Positions 1 to 8,208 of a DNA stretch of 36,059 nt are shown here, piece by piece; within the stretch, counting starts at the first letter, position 1, and every line of letters begins with the position of its first letter. Source of the DNA: Modestobacter excelsi. GTDB lineage: Bacteria; Actinomycetota; Actinomycetes; Mycobacteriales; Geodermatophilaceae. Where the stretch lies: NCBI RefSeq assembly GCF_005930495.1, contig NZ_SJEX01000052.1:1-36059 (forward strand), given 5' to 3'. The notes below the pieces were generated by a model. It was not told where the DNA came from. It made no database searches and worked only from the letters and a program-made list of their open reading frames with translations. The position numbers and the translations under genes were made by a program.

Positions 1-98
1 CGGTAGGACGATCGGCCACGCCGCCGCCGGCGTCGTCCACAGGCGTGGGCGATGTCCACAGTCCCGGTCCTGCGCACGACCGCACCTGCCGCACCGCC

Positions 99-104
99 TA
101 GGTT
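99..104 (+). promoter_or_regulatory. -10 element (TAGGTT), leaderless start
   Basis: TAGGTT fits the actinobacterial TANNNT -10 consensus and lies 6 nt before the ATG at 111, so transcription should begin at or next to the start codon. No Shine-Dalgarno sequence precedes that ATG. No convincing -35 is visible. Confidence 0.55.
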
Positions 105-110
105 CGGCCC

Positions 111-1370
111 ATGCCACTCCCCTCCCGCGCCGAGGTCGTCGTGGTCGGCGCCGGTCTCGCGGGACTGTCGGTGGCGACCCGGCTGGCGGCCGCCGGCCGG
201 GACGTCCACCTCATCGACGCCGCCGACGCCGCGGGAGGCCGGCTGGCCACCACCCGGATCGACGGCTTCCTGGTCGACCGCGGGTTCCAGGTGCTCAACA
301 CCGGCTACCCGCGGGTCGCCGACCTCGACCTGCCCGCGCTGGACCTCGGCTTCTTCTGGACCGGCGCCGTGCTGCGGGTCGAGGGTCGCGCGCACCGGGT
401 CGTCGACCCCCGCCGCCACCCCGCCGGCACCCTCGACACCCTCCGGGCGCCCCTGGGCGGCCCGCTCCGGGACGCCGCACTCGCCGCGTTCTCCGCCCGC
501 GCCGGCTACCTGCCCGTTGCCCGGCTGCTGTCGGCACCGGAGCGGTCGGCCGAGGAGTCCCTGCGCCGGGCCGGCGTCGGTGAGCAGGCCCTCGAGGCCT
601 TCCTCCGGCCCTTCCTGGCCGGCGTGCTGCTGGAGGACCGCCTGGAGACCTCCAGCCGGTACCTCGACCTGGTCTGGCGCAGCTTCGTCCGCGGCCGGGT
701 CGGACTGCCCGCCGCCGGCATGCAGTCCATCGGCGGTCAGCTGGCGGCCCGGCTCCCGGCCGGACGACTGCACCTGGGCGTCGGGGTGAGGGCGGTCGAC
801 GGCGGCTCCGTGCGCACCGAGGCCGGGACGACGACCGCCGACGCGGTGGTGGTCGCCACCGACCCGGGCACCGCGGCAGCGCTGGTGCCCGGCCTGGACG
901 CCGCTGCCACCCGCCAGGTGACCACCCACCTGCACGTCCTGCCCGCGTCACCGTGGCCCAGCCCGCTCATCGTGCTCGGGCAGCCAGGCGGGCAGCTGGT
1001 CAACACCGTGGTCGTCTCCGACGCGCAGCCCGCCTACAGCCCCGACCGCCGCGCGCTGGTGGCCAGCTCCACGCTGGCCCCGACCCGGGAGGCGGACGTC
1101 CGCGCCGAGGTCGCCCGGGCCCACGACGTGGCCGAGACCGACCTGGAGCACCTCACCAGCGTGACGGTGACCGGGGCCCAGCCGGCCGCCGCTCCCCCGC
1201 TGCAGCACCGCCGCCCGGTCGACCTCGGCGGCGGGTTGTTCGTCTGCGGTGACCACCGGGACACCCCGTCGATCCAGGGCGCCATGGCCAGCGGTGCCCG
1301 CACCGCCCGGGCGGTGCTGCGTCGGCTGGGCGGGTCCGCACCCGCGGCGGCCGACCGGGGCGGCCGGTGA
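111..1370 (+). CDS. FAD-dependent oxidoreductase (amine oxidase / phytoene desaturase-like)
   Basis: A 419-residue flavoprotein of the NAD(P)/FAD-binding amine-oxidase superfamily. The N-terminal Rossmann dinucleotide motif GAGLAG is at residues 13-18, followed by an acidic residue at the end of the second strand and a GGR motif typical of the family. The C-terminus carries the second FAD contact, a CGD segment followed by PSIQGAMASG. The substrate cannot be read from sequence; relatives include protoporphyrinogen oxidase-like and carotenoid desaturase-like proteins, and neither is assigned. No signal peptide or membrane segment is seen. The start is chosen because a -10 hexamer lies 6 nt upstream. 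Its stop overlaps the GTG of the next gene (GTGA), so the two are co-transcribed. Confidence 0.85.
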   Translation: MPLPSRAEVVVVGAGLAGLSVATRLAAAGRDVHLIDAADAAGGRLATTRIDGFLVDRGFQVLNTGYPRVADLDLPALDLGFFWTGAVLRVEGRAHRVVDPRRHPAGTLDTLRAPLGGPLRDAALAAFSARAGYLPVARLLSAPERSAEESLRRAGVGEQALEAFLRPFLAGVLLEDRLETSSRYLDLVWRSFVRGRVGLPAAGMQSIGGQLAARLPAGRLHLGVGVRAVDGGSVRTEAGTTTADAVVVATDPGTAAALVPGLDAAATRQVTTHLHVLPASPWPSPLIVLGQPGGQLVNTVVVSDAQPAYSPDRRALVASSTLAPTREADVRAEVARAHDVAETDLEHLTSVTVTGAQPAAAPPLQHRRPVDLGGGLFVCGDHRDTPSIQGAMASGARTARAVLRRLGGSAPAAADRGGR

Positions 1371-2104
1371 CCGCCACCGCGCCGACCGTGCTGGCCACGA
1401 GCATCGGCTTCGACTCCCGCGGCCGCGGACCGTACGACTGGTCTCCGGGGCCGGTCTTCGACCTGGCGTTCCAGCTGGCCGGCGACCCCGGCCGACCCCG
1501 GATCTGCCACCTGGGCACCGCTACCGGGGACGACCCGACCCGGATCGCCGGCTTCTACGGGGCCTTCGCCGCGCGCCCCGACGTGGCCGTGTCCCACCTG
1601 AGCCTGTTCCCGATGCCCACCGTCGCCGACGTCCGCGCGCACCTGCTGGCCCAGGACGTCGTGTGGGTCGGTGGTGGGAGTGTCGCCAACCTGCTCGCCG
1701 TCTGGCGGGTGCACGGCCTCGAGGAGGTGTTCCGCGAGGCGTGGCTGGCCGGCGTGGTGCTCGCGGGGGTCTCGGCGGGCTCGCTGTGCTGGCACGTCGG
1801 CGGGACCACCGACTCCTACGGCCCCGGACTGCGTCCGGTGACCGACGGCCTGGGTCTGCTCCCGTACTCCAACGGCGTGCACCACGACTCCGAAGAGCAG
1901 CGCCGGCCGCTGTACCACCGGCTGGTGGCCGACGGCACCCTGCCACCGGGGTTCGCCACCGACGACGGCGTGGGCCTGGTGTACCGGGGCACCGAGCTGG
2001 TGGAGGCGGTCGCCGACCGGCCGGGGAAGGCGGCCTACCGCGTCGAGCGGGGAGACGACGGGACGGCGCAGGAGACGCGGATCGAGCCGCGCCGACTGCG
2101 CTGA
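1367..2104 (+). CDS. Peptidase E-like protein (type 1 glutamine amidotransferase-like, S51 family)
   Basis: A 245-residue cytosolic protein resembling family S51 serine peptidases (PepE, alpha-aspartyl dipeptidase). The nucleophile elbow reads GVSAGS with Ser136, just after the strand ending VLAG. A VHHDSEEQRR segment near residues 171-180 supplies the expected histidine. VWVGGGSVANLL near residue 100 is the glycine-rich loop usual in the fold. The GTG start overlaps the stop of the FAD oxidoreductase by 4 nt, indicating translational coupling. The family also holds cyanophycinase-like enzymes, so the exact substrate is open. The hairpin repeat directly behind the stop may end this two-gene operon before lipB. 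Confidence 0.8.
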   Translation: MTATAPTVLATSIGFDSRGRGPYDWSPGPVFDLAFQLAGDPGRPRICHLGTATGDDPTRIAGFYGAFAARPDVAVSHLSLFPMPTVADVRAHLLAQDVVWVGGGSVANLLAVWRVHGLEEVFREAWLAGVVLAGVSAGSLCWHVGGTTDSYGPGLRPVTDGLGLLPYSNGVHHDSEEQRRPLYHRLVADGTLPPGFATDDGVGLVYRGTELVEAVADRPGKAAYRVERGDDGTAQETRIEPRRLR

Positions 2105-2105
2105 C

Positions 2106-2160
2106 GGCCCCGTCCCGTGGCCTGCCTCGAGCGTGCGAGAGGTGGGGAGGGCGGGGTCCT
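2106..2160 (+). repeat. Dispersed hairpin repeat, copy A
   Basis: Begins 2 nt after the peptidase E stop with GGCCCCGTCC, holds the core CGAGCGTGCGAG and ends in GGGCGGGGTCCT. The ends pair as a stem (CCCCGTCC with GGGCGGGG, one G-U). A second pairing, TGCGAGAGG at 2134-2142 with CCTCTCGCA at 2158-2166, runs into the -10 of lipB. Related copies lie at 17162-17214 and 20974-21028. It may act as a terminator for the upstream operon. Confidence 0.65.
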
Positions 2161-2166
2161 CTCGCA

Positions 2167-2172
2167 TAGGCT
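2167..2172 (+). promoter_or_regulatory. -10 element (TAGGCT) of lipB, leaderless start
   Basis: TAGGCT is 6 nt before the GTG at 2179. The hairpin arm 2158-2166 abuts it, so the same structure could influence this promoter. Confidence 0.55.
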
Positions 2173-2178
2173 CCGAGC

Positions 2179-2826
2179 GTGAGCGAACTGCGAGTGGTCC
2201 GGGCGGGCACGGTCCCCTACGAGGACGCGTGGGCATGGCAGCGCCGGCTGCACCAGGAGCGCGTGGCGGGCACCGGCCCGGACACGCTGCTGCTGCTGGA
2301 GCACCCGGCGGTCTACACCGCCGGCAAGCGCACCGAGCCGCACGAGCGGCCCTTCGACGGCACACCGGTGATCGACGTCGACCGCGGCGGGAAGATCACC
2401 TGGCACGGCCCAGGTCAGCTGGTCGGCTACCCGATCGTGGCCCTGCCCGACCCGGTCGACGTCGTCGCGCACGTCCGCCGGATGGAGCAGGCGCTGATGG
2501 CGGTGTGCTCCGGCGTCGGTGTCGCCACCGCGCTGGTCGAGGGCCGCAGCGGTGTCTGGGTGCTCGCCGACGACCGGGGGCCGGACCGCAAGGTGGCGGC
2601 CATCGGCGTCCGGGTGGCCCGCGGGGTGACCATGCACGGCTTCGCGCTGAACTGCGACCCGGACATGGCGGCGTTCTCCAACATGGTCCCGTGCGGCATC
2701 CCCGACGCCGGCGCCACCTCGCTGAGCGCCGAGCTCGGCCGGGACGTGCCGGTCAGCGAGGTCATCGACGCCGTCGAGGCCGCGATGCGCGAGGTCCTCA
2801 CCGCAGCGCAGACCGTCCCCGCCTGA
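2179..2826 (+). CDS. lipB: Octanoyl-[acyl-carrier-protein]:protein N-octanoyltransferase LipB
   Basis: Transfers octanoate from acyl carrier protein to the lipoyl-domain lysine of 2-oxo acid dehydrogenases and GcvH, the first step of endogenous lipoate synthesis. The 215-residue length is usual. Hallmarks are [11 protein letters not shown] early, the [18 protein letters not shown] block, the catalytic lysine in RKVAAIGVR, and the catalytic cysteine in VPCGI preceded by NCDPDMAAF. The GTG start is supported by the -10 hexamer 6 nt upstream. Its usual partner lipA is 12.4 kb downstream here instead of adjacent. It converges on leuS with a strong terminator between. Confidence 0.95.
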   Translation: MSELRVVRAGTVPYEDAWAWQRRLHQERVAGTGPDTLLLLEHPAVYTAGKRTEPHERPFDGTPVIDVDRGGKITWHGPGQLVGYPIVALPDPVDVVAHVRRMEQALMAVCSGVGVATALVEGRSGVWVLADDRGPDRKVAAIGVRVARGVTMHGFALNCDPDMAAFSNMVPCGIPDAGATSLSAELGRDVPVSEVIDAVEAAMREVLTAAQTVPA

Positions 2827-2840
2827 CGGGGCCCTGACTC

Positions 2841-2922
2841 TGATCAGGTCACCTGATCAAAGGGTGTCCTCCCGCACCAACGCCGGTGCGGGAGGACGGC
2901 CGGTGATCAGGTCACCTGATCC
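2841..2922. repeat. Paired 19-bp palindromes flanking a terminator hairpin
   Basis: TGATCAGGTCACCTGATCA at 2841-2859 is a perfect 9-1-9 palindrome. A second copy at 2904-2922 differs only in the last base. They bracket the hairpin 2866-2897 almost symmetrically in the gap between convergent lipB and leuS. Because each copy is self-complementary, the two can also pair with each other and extend the central hairpin into one long cruciform. Confidence 0.8.
2866..2897. terminator. Bidirectional terminator between lipB and leuS
   Basis: Perfect 13-bp stem (GTCCTCCCGCACC with GGTGCGGGAGGAC) and a 6-nt loop. There is no U-tract on either strand, as is common for actinobacterial hairpin terminators. 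It serves both convergent genes. Confidence 0.75.
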
Positions 2923-2942
2923 ACGCTGACCACCCGGCGAGT

Positions 2943-5840
2943 TCAGCCGAGGACGAAGTTGACCAGCCGGCCCGGCACCGCGACCACCCGGCGGACGGTG
3001 GCGCCGTCCAGGAGCCCGGCGATCCGGCCGTCGGCGCGGGCCGCGGCCTCCAGGGCGGCGGCGTCCGCGTCGGCGGGCACCTTCACCTGCGCCCGCACCT
3101 TGCCGTTGACCTGCACCGCGACCTCGACCGTGTCGTCCACCAGCCACTGCGGGTCGGCCACCGGGAACGACGCCCAGGCCACCGAGTCCGGGTGACCCAG
3201 CCGGGCCCACAGCTCCTCGGCCAGGTGCGGGGCCAGCGGCGCCACCAGCAGGACCAGGGCCTCCGCCACCGGGCGGGGCACCGCCGTCCCCGGCTGGTAG
3301 GCCGAGGTCAGGTGGTTGGTCAGCTCGGTGATCCGGGCGATGGCGATGTTGAACCGCAGCGTCGTCATGCCGTCCCGGACGGCCTCGATCGCCCGGTTCA
3401 GCGCCCGCGAGGTGTCGGCGTCCGGCTCGACGTCCCCGGCCCGCACCGCGCCGGTCTCCTCGTCGACGACCACCCGCCAGATCCGCTGCAGCAGCCGCTG
3501 CGACCCGACGACCGCCTTGGTCTCCCACGGCCGCGACTGGTCCAGCGGGCCGGTCGACATCTCGTAGACCCGGAAGGTGTCGGCCCCGAAGGCGTCGACC
3601 ATCTCGTCGGGGGTGATCACGTTCTTCAGGCTCTTGCCGATCTTCCCGTACTCACGATTGACCGGCTGCCCCTGGTGCAGGAACTGCCCGTCGGACTCGA
3701 CCACCTCGGCGGCGGGGACGTAGAAGCCACGCGCGTCGGTGTAGGCGAACGCCGAGATGTAGCCCTGGTTGACCAGGCGGCGGAACGGCTCCTCGCTGGA
3801 GACGTGCCCCAGGTCGAACAGGATCTTGTGCCAGAACCGGGCGTACAGCAGGTGCAGCACCGCGTGCTCCACCCCGCCGACGTACAGGTCGACGCCGCCG
3901 ACGTCACCCGGCTCCTGCGGCCCCAGCCAGTAGCGCTCCAGCTCCGGGTCCACGAGGACCTGGTCGTTGGTCGGGTCCGCGTAGCGCAGGTAGTACCAGC
4001 ACGACCCGGCCCAGTTGGGCATCGTGTTGGTCTCCCGCCGGTAGGTCCGCGGGCCGTCCCCCAGGTCCAGGGTGACCGTCGTCCAGTCGGTGGCGCGCGA
4101 CAACGGCGGCTCGGGCTTGGAGTCCGCGTCGTCGTCGGCGAACGTCTTCGGCGAGTAGTCGTCGACGTCGGGCAGCAGCACCGGCAGCAGCGACTCCGGG
4201 ACGGCGACCGGCAGGTCGGCGTCCGGCCCGTCGACGGCGTACACGATCGGGAACGGCTCGCCCCAGTACCGCTGCCGGCTGAACAGCCAGTCCCGCAGCT
4301 TGTACGTGGTCGTCGCCTCCCCGTGGCCGGAGGCCACCAGCCACTCGGTGACGGTGGCGATCGCGGCGGCCTTGTCCAGCCCGTCCAGCGACAGGTGCTC
4401 GTTCGAGCTGTTGATCATCGGGCCGGTGCCGGTGTACGCGCCGCCGTCGAAGCCCGCCGGCGGCTGCACCGTGCGGACGACGGGCAGCCCGAAGACCTGC
4501 GCGAACTCCCAGTCCCGGGTGTCCTCGCCGGGCACCGCCATGATCGCGCCGGTGCCGTACCCGGTCAGCACGTAGTCGGCGATGAACACCGGCAGGTCGC
4601 GGCCGGTCAGCGGGTTGACCGCGGACACGCCCAGCCACACGCCGGTCTTGTCCCGGCCCTCGGTCTGCCGCTCCAGCTCCGACCGGCGCGAGGCCTGCAG
4701 CTGGTAGGCGGCCACGGCCTCGGCCGGGGTGGCCGCACCGGCCGTCCACCGCGGGTCGGCGTCGGCCGGCCACTGGGCGGCGGTCAGCGTCTCGACCAGC
4801 GGGTGCTCGGGTGCCAGCACCAGGTAGGTGGCGCCGAACAGGGTGTCCGGGCGGGTGGTGAACACCTCGACCTGCTCGCCCTCGACCGCGAACCGGACGC
4901 GGGCACCGGTCGAGCGACCGATCCAGTTGCGCTGCATCTGCTTCAGCGAGTCCGGCCAGTCCAGCCGGTCCAGGTCGGTCAGCAGCCGCTCGGCGTAGGC
5001 GGTGATCCGCATCTTCCACTGGGTCAGCGGACGCCGGAACACCGGGAAGTTGCCGCGCTCCGAGCGGCCGTCGGCGGTGACCTCCTCGTTGGACAGCACG
5101 GTGCCCAGCCCGGGCGCCCAGTTGACCGGCGCCTGGTTCAGGTAGGCCAGCCGGTGCGCGTCGACGACCCGGCGGCGCTCGACCGGGGACAGCTCCGCCC
5201 AGCTGCAGCCCTCCGGCAGCGTGCCCGGCGCCGGCTCGCGGGTGCCGGCGTCCAGCTCGGCCACCAGCTCGGCGATGGGACGGGCCTTCCCGGCGTCCGG
5301 GTCGAACCAGGCCTCGAAGACCTGCCGGAAGATCCACTGGGTCCACTTGTAGTAGCCCGGGTCGATCGTGGCGAAGGTGCGGCGGGTGTCGTGGTCGACG
5401 CCCAGCCGGCGCAGCTGGCGGCTGATCGCCGCGATGTTCGACTCGGTGGTGACCCGCGGGTGCTGACCGGTCTGCACGGCGTACTGCTCGGCGGGCAGCC
5501 CGAAGGCGTCGTAGCCCATCGGGTGCAGCACGTTGCGCCCGTCCATCCGCAGGAACCGGCTGGTCACGTCGGTGCCCAGGTAGCCCAGCGGGTGCCCCAC
5601 GTGCAGCCCGTCCCCCGAGGGGTAGGGGAACATGTCCATGACGAACGCCTTGGGCCGGTCGGCGACCCGGTCGAAGCCCTCGCTCAGCGGACCGACCGGG
5701 TTGGGCGTGTGGAAGGTGCCCTCGGTCTGCCAGCGGTCCTGCCAGGCGAGCTCGATCTGCTGCGCCAGCGCGGGGGTGTACCGGTGCGGCGGCACCCCGT
5801 CGGTGGACGGGTCGGTGCTCGGGCTGGCCGTCTGGCTCAT
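2943..5840 (-). CDS. leuS: Leucyl-tRNA synthetase
   Basis: Charges tRNA-Leu with leucine. From the ATG at 5840 the protein has 965 residues, in the range of actinobacterial LeuRS. The class I signature HVGH is at residues 80-83 after FPYPSGDGL. The CP1 editing domain carries [12 protein letters not shown] and [14 protein letters not shown], inside a [17 protein letters not shown] context, is the KMSKS-type loop. The anticodon-binding and C-terminal domains are complete. The frame is open further upstream, but that stretch runs into the attenuator, so the MSQTAS start is preferred; GGGAG lies about 9 nt before it. Expression is very likely controlled by the leader peptide and terminator at 5883-5969. 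Confidence 0.96.
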   Translation of the reverse strand: MSQTASPSTDPSTDGVPPHRYTPALAQQIELAWQDRWQTEGTFHTPNPVGPLSEGFDRVADRPKAFVMDMFPYPSGDGLHVGHPLGYLGTDVTSRFLRMDGRNVLHPMGYDAFGLPAEQYAVQTGQHPRVTTESNIAAISRQLRRLGVDHDTRRTFATIDPGYYKWTQWIFRQVFEAWFDPDAGKARPIAELVAELDAGTREPAPGTLPEGCSWAELSPVERRRVVDAHRLAYLNQAPVNWAPGLGTVLSNEEVTADGRSERGNFPVFRRPLTQWKMRITAYAERLLTDLDRLDWPDSLKQMQRNWIGRSTGARVRFAVEGEQVEVFTTRPDTLFGATYLVLAPEHPLVETLTAAQWPADADPRWTAGAATPAEAVAAYQLQASRRSELERQTEGRDKTGVWLGVSAVNPLTGRDLPVFIADYVLTGYGTGAIMAVPGEDTRDWEFAQVFGLPVVRTVQPPAGFDGGAYTGTGPMINSSNEHLSLDGLDKAAAIATVTEWLVASGHGEATTTYKLRDWLFSRQRYWGEPFPIVYAVDGPDADLPVAVPESLLPVLLPDVDDYSPKTFADDDADSKPEPPLSRATDWTTVTLDLGDGPRTYRRETNTMPNWAGSCWYYLRYADPTNDQVLVDPELERYWLGPQEPGDVGGVDLYVGGVEHAVLHLLYARFWHKILFDLGHVSSEEPFRRLVNQGYISAFAYTDARGFYVPAAEVVESDGQFLHQGQPVNREYGKIGKSLKNVITPDEMVDAFGADTFRVYEMSTGPLDQSRPWETKAVVGSQRLLQRIWRVVVDEETGAVRAGDVEPDADTSRALNRAIEAVRDGMTTLRFNIAIARITELTNHLTSAYQPGTAVPRPVAEALVLLVAPLAPHLAEELWARLGHPDSVAWASFPVADPQWLVDDTVEVAVQVNGKVRAQVKVPADADAAALEAAARADGRIAGLLDGATVRRVVAVPGRLVNFVLG

Positions 5841-5882
5841 GGTCGGGTGCTCCCAGGTGCTGGTGTCCGGTGCGGCGGGCAG

Positions 5883-5908
5883 AAAAAAACCCCTCACGCA
5901 GGAGGGGT
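5883..5908 (-). terminator. Intrinsic attenuator terminator upstream of leuS
   Basis: On the minus strand ACCCCTC (5908-5902) pairs with GAGGGGT (5895-5889) across a 6-nt loop and runs into seven consecutive U. Such a U-tract is rare in a genome this GC-rich. It ends 42 nt before the leuS ATG, so it must be read through for leuS to be expressed. Confidence 0.88.
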
Positions 5909-5909
5909 C

Positions 5910-5943
5910 GCCGTGCTGCTCTGAGGTCTCAGGTCAGCACGGC
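5910..5943 (-). promoter_or_regulatory. Leader hairpin overlapping the leader-peptide stop codon
   Basis: On the minus strand GCCGTGCTG (5943-5935) pairs perfectly with CAGCACGGC (5918-5910), with an inner CTGA/TCAG stem. The 5' arm contains the last codons and stop of the leader peptide. CCUCA inside it (5926-5922) could instead pair with UGAGG of the terminator 3' arm (5896-5892), which would give an antiterminator. The alternative pairing is inference. Confidence 0.7.
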
Positions 5944-5969
5944 GGGAGAAGCAGGAGTCCGCCGGTCAC
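5934..5969 (-). CDS. leuS leader peptide (MTGGLLLLPPC)
   Basis: An 11-codon reading frame on the leuS transcript, GTG to TGA, containing four consecutive leucine codons CTC-CTG-CTT-CTC. This is the layout of ribosome-mediated attenuation: scarcity of charged tRNA-Leu should stall the ribosome on the leucine run, stop the first hairpin forming and favour read-through of the terminator into leuS. The GTG lies 7 nt after a TAGGAT hexamer, so the leader peptide appears to be translated from a leaderless transcript end. GGCGG and CCGCC flank the leucine codons and could form a further small stem. The peptide itself is unlikely to have a function. The evidence is codon content, position and structure; expression is untested. 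Confidence 0.85.
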   Translation of the reverse strand: MTGGLLLLPPC

Positions 5970-5976
5970 GGAGCCG

Positions 5977-5982
5977 ATCCTA
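5977..5982 (-). promoter_or_regulatory. -10 element (TAGGAT) of the leuS leader transcript
   Basis: TAGGAT on the minus strand matches TANNNT. Seven nt separate it from the leader-peptide GTG, placing the transcription start at or beside that codon. No clear TTGACA-like -35 is seen. Confidence 0.65.
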
Positions 5983-6271
5983 GCGCGCGGCACGCCCGGC
6001 TCCCGGCCCGTCACGGCCGAGTGGCGTCGGTCACGCTTGCGGGACCGTTTCGTCCGTTGATCGTCCGGGCAGTCCATGAGTGGCGTTCAAGATCGCAGCG
6101 CCGCCCCGCCGGGCCCGTGAGAGCGCACCCCGGGGCGATGCAGCTGCCGACCGGTCCAGGACCGGAGGCTCCGCCCACATCCCCGACGACGCCGGTCGCA
6201 ACCGGTGCCGCCCGTGGTCGTGCACGCCCTCGTGATGCCCCTCCCGGACCGGCGCCAGCTGGAGGACCACC
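5983..6271. other. Intergenic region between leuS leader promoter and polyol dehydrogenase 1
   Basis: No gene is supported here. It must hold the promoter of the plus-strand polyol cassette, but no clear -35/-10 pair could be picked. GGAGGA at 6261-6266 is the ribosome binding site for the ATG at 6272 (5-nt spacing). Confidence 0.5.
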
Positions 6272-7840
6272 ATGACCGACGCCGCCCCGACACCGTCCAC
6301 CCGCCAGCCGGACCGCCCCGCCGAGCCGCTCAACGCCGCCACCCTGCCCGGGCTCGCCGACCGCGCGCAGGTGCCCACCTACGACCGGGCCGCCCTCACC
6401 CCCGCGGTGGTGCACATCAGCGTCGGCGGGTTCACCCGGGCCCACCAGCTGGTCTACCTCGACGAGCTGGCCGAGCGCGGGTGCACCGACTGGGGCGTGG
6501 TGGGCGTCGGCCTGCACAGCACGAGCATGCGCGACGCCCTCGCCCCCCAGGACCACCTCTACACCGTGGTGGAACGGGGCGAGGACGCCGAGCGGGCGCG
6601 GGTGGTCGGCGCGATGGTCGACTACGTCTACGCCCCGGACGCGCCCGAGCGGGTGCTGGACCTGCTCGCCGACGAGCGGACCCGCGTGGTCACCATGACC
6701 GTCACCGGCACCGCCTACCGGATCGACCCGCACAGCGGCGCATTCGAGCCCGACGACGAGGCCCGGGCCGACCTCGAGCACCCGCAGCAGCCCTGCTCGG
6801 TGTTCGGCTACCTCGTCGAGGCGCTCGACCGTCGCCGGCGGGCCGGCCTCCCTCCGTTCACGGTGCTGTCCTGCGACAACATGCAGTCCAACGGGACCGC
6901 GGCCCGCACCGCCGTCGTCGGCTTCGCCCGGCTGCGGGACGAGGTCCTGGCGCGCTGGATCGCCGACGAGGTCGCGTTCCCGAGCAGCATGGTCGACCGG
7001 ATCACCCCGGCGACCAGCACCGACGAGCGGGACGCCATCGCCGCCGACCTCGGCATCGACGACAACTGGCCGGTCATCACCGAGCCGTTCTCGCAGTGGT
7101 TCGTCGAGGACCGGTTCTGCAACGGCCGGCCCGCGCTGGAGACCGTCGGCGTCCGGTTCGTGGCCGACATCGGCCACTACGAGCTGATGAAGACCCGGCT
7201 GCTCAACGCCAGCCACTGCGCGATCGGCTTCCTCGGCCAGCTGGCGGGCTGGGAGACCACCGACCAGGTCGTGTCCGACCCCGTCTTCCACGACTACCTG
7301 GACCACCTGATGCTCGGCGAGGTGATCCCGCTGCTCCCCCGGCCCGACGGCGTGGACCTGACCGAGTACGAGTCCGCCCTGCTGCGCCGGTTCGCCAACC
7401 CGGCCATCGGTGACCAGCTCGGCCGGCTCAGCCGCCGGGGCTCCACCAAGGTGCCCAACTACCTGCTGCCGTCGCTGTGCTCGGCGCTGCAGGAGGACCG
7501 CCCGCACGCGCTGCTCACCCTCGCCGTGGCCGGCTGGCTACGGTACCTGCGCGGCACCGACGAGGCCGGCCGGCCGCTCGATGTCCAGGACCAGCTGGCC
7601 GACCGGCTGCAGGAGCTGGCCCGCAGCGGCGGCACCGACCCGCGCCCGCTGCTCGGCGAGCGGTCGGTCTTCGGGGACTTGGTCGACGACGAGGCGTTCG
7701 TGGGGCGGCTGGAGGAGGCGCTGCGGCAGCTGGAGGACGACGGCGTCCGGGCGACGCTCGCCGACCACCTCGCCGCCGCCGGACCGGTGCCCGCGCAGGA
7801 CGACGAGGACGCCGCCACCGAGGAGCAGGTCCCGGCCTGA
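6272..7840 (+). CDS. Mannitol dehydrogenase-family polyol oxidoreductase, paralog 1
   Basis: A 522-residue member of the long-chain polyol-specific dehydrogenase family (Mannitol_dh and Mannitol_dh_C domains), which interconverts alditols and ketoses with NAD(P). The N-terminal dinucleotide fold begins at VVHISVGGFTRAHQ; VVGVGLHS and TMTVTGTAY follow. The C-terminal catalytic helix carries MKTRLLNASHC, the family's Lys-x4-Asn-x2-His arrangement. Relatives include mannitol 2-dehydrogenase, arabinitol 4-dehydrogenase and fructuronate reductase, so the substrate is not assigned. About 35 poorly conserved residues precede the fold. A second, clearly duplicated copy follows after a terminator. The genes beyond it suggest its product feeds a polyol-phosphate polymer. 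Confidence 0.88.
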   Translation: MTDAAPTPSTRQPDRPAEPLNAATLPGLADRAQVPTYDRAALTPAVVHISVGGFTRAHQLVYLDELAERGCTDWGVVGVGLHSTSMRDALAPQDHLYTVVERGEDAERARVVGAMVDYVYAPDAPERVLDLLADERTRVVTMTVTGTAYRIDPHSGAFEPDDEARADLEHPQQPCSVFGYLVEALDRRRRAGLPPFTVLSCDNMQSNGTAARTAVVGFARLRDEVLARWIADEVAFPSSMVDRITPATSTDERDAIAADLGIDDNWPVITEPFSQWFVEDRFCNGRPALETVGVRFVADIGHYELMKTRLLNASHCAIGFLGQLAGWETTDQVVSDPVFHDYLDHLMLGEVIPLLPRPDGVDLTEYESALLRRFANPAIGDQLGRLSRRGSTKVPNYLLPSLCSALQEDRPHALLTLAVAGWLRYLRGTDEAGRPLDVQDQLADRLQELARSGGTDPRPLLGERSVFGDLVDDEAFVGRLEEALRQLEDDGVRATLADHLAAAGPVPAQDDEDAATEEQVPA

Positions 7841-7848
7841 GCGGGGCC

Positions 7849-7878
7849 GGCGGGGGCACCGCGGCCGGTGCTCCCGCC
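7849..7878 (+). terminator. Terminator after polyol dehydrogenase 1
   Basis: GGCGGGGGCACC pairs with GGTGCTCCCGCC (12 bp including one G-U) across GCGGCC, 8 nt after the stop. This suggests that the second paralog has its own promoter. Confidence 0.65.
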
Positions 7879-7889
7879 GTCCGGCCGGT

Positions 7890-7958
7890 GTGTCGCACGG
7901 CGCGGCGGACCGGCCCGGCCGAGTGCTCATGATCACCTCGGCGTTTGTCGTGCGACAC
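7890..7958. repeat. Spaced inverted repeat in the gap between the two polyol dehydrogenases
   Basis: GTGTCGCACG at 7890-7899 and CGTGCGACAC at 7949-7958 are perfect 10-bp inverted copies, 49 nt apart. The right copy also sits in a local palindrome, TGTCG-TG-CGACA. The 368-bp gap 7841-8208 holds the terminator and this pair, but no gene was supported in it. Such paired half-sites could be operators for a repressor of the downstream genes. Confidence 0.45.
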
Positions 7959-8208
7959 TGCAGGGCACGTAGACCTCCCGGCGTTGAGCAGCAGCGCCGC
8001 CTGGCGAACGACCGCAGACGGCCCGCCCCTGGTCAGGGCGACGCCGAGCAGCTGCGGGCAGGCCACTGACGCTGCAGCCGCCCCCCGGCGGCCGCGCGAG
8101 GGACGGTCGGTCGCGACGGGGCCCGGTGACACGGGTGCGGCAGGCAGTGAACAGGACGCGGGACAACCCGCAGGTCCAGCACGTTGACGGCAGATGAGGA
8201 GGTCACGC

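Noticed and set aside
3192-5924. A 910-codon open frame on the plus strand opposite leuS
   Set aside because: Its translation is low-complexity Gly/Arg/Val/Leu, with no domain, no ribosome site and perfect antisense overlap with a conserved synthetase. Long antisense frames are expected at this GC content.
5870-5985. A T-box riboswitch upstream of leuS
   Set aside because: No T-box bulge sequence or specifier loop was seen. The Leu-codon peptide and terminator explain the leader better.
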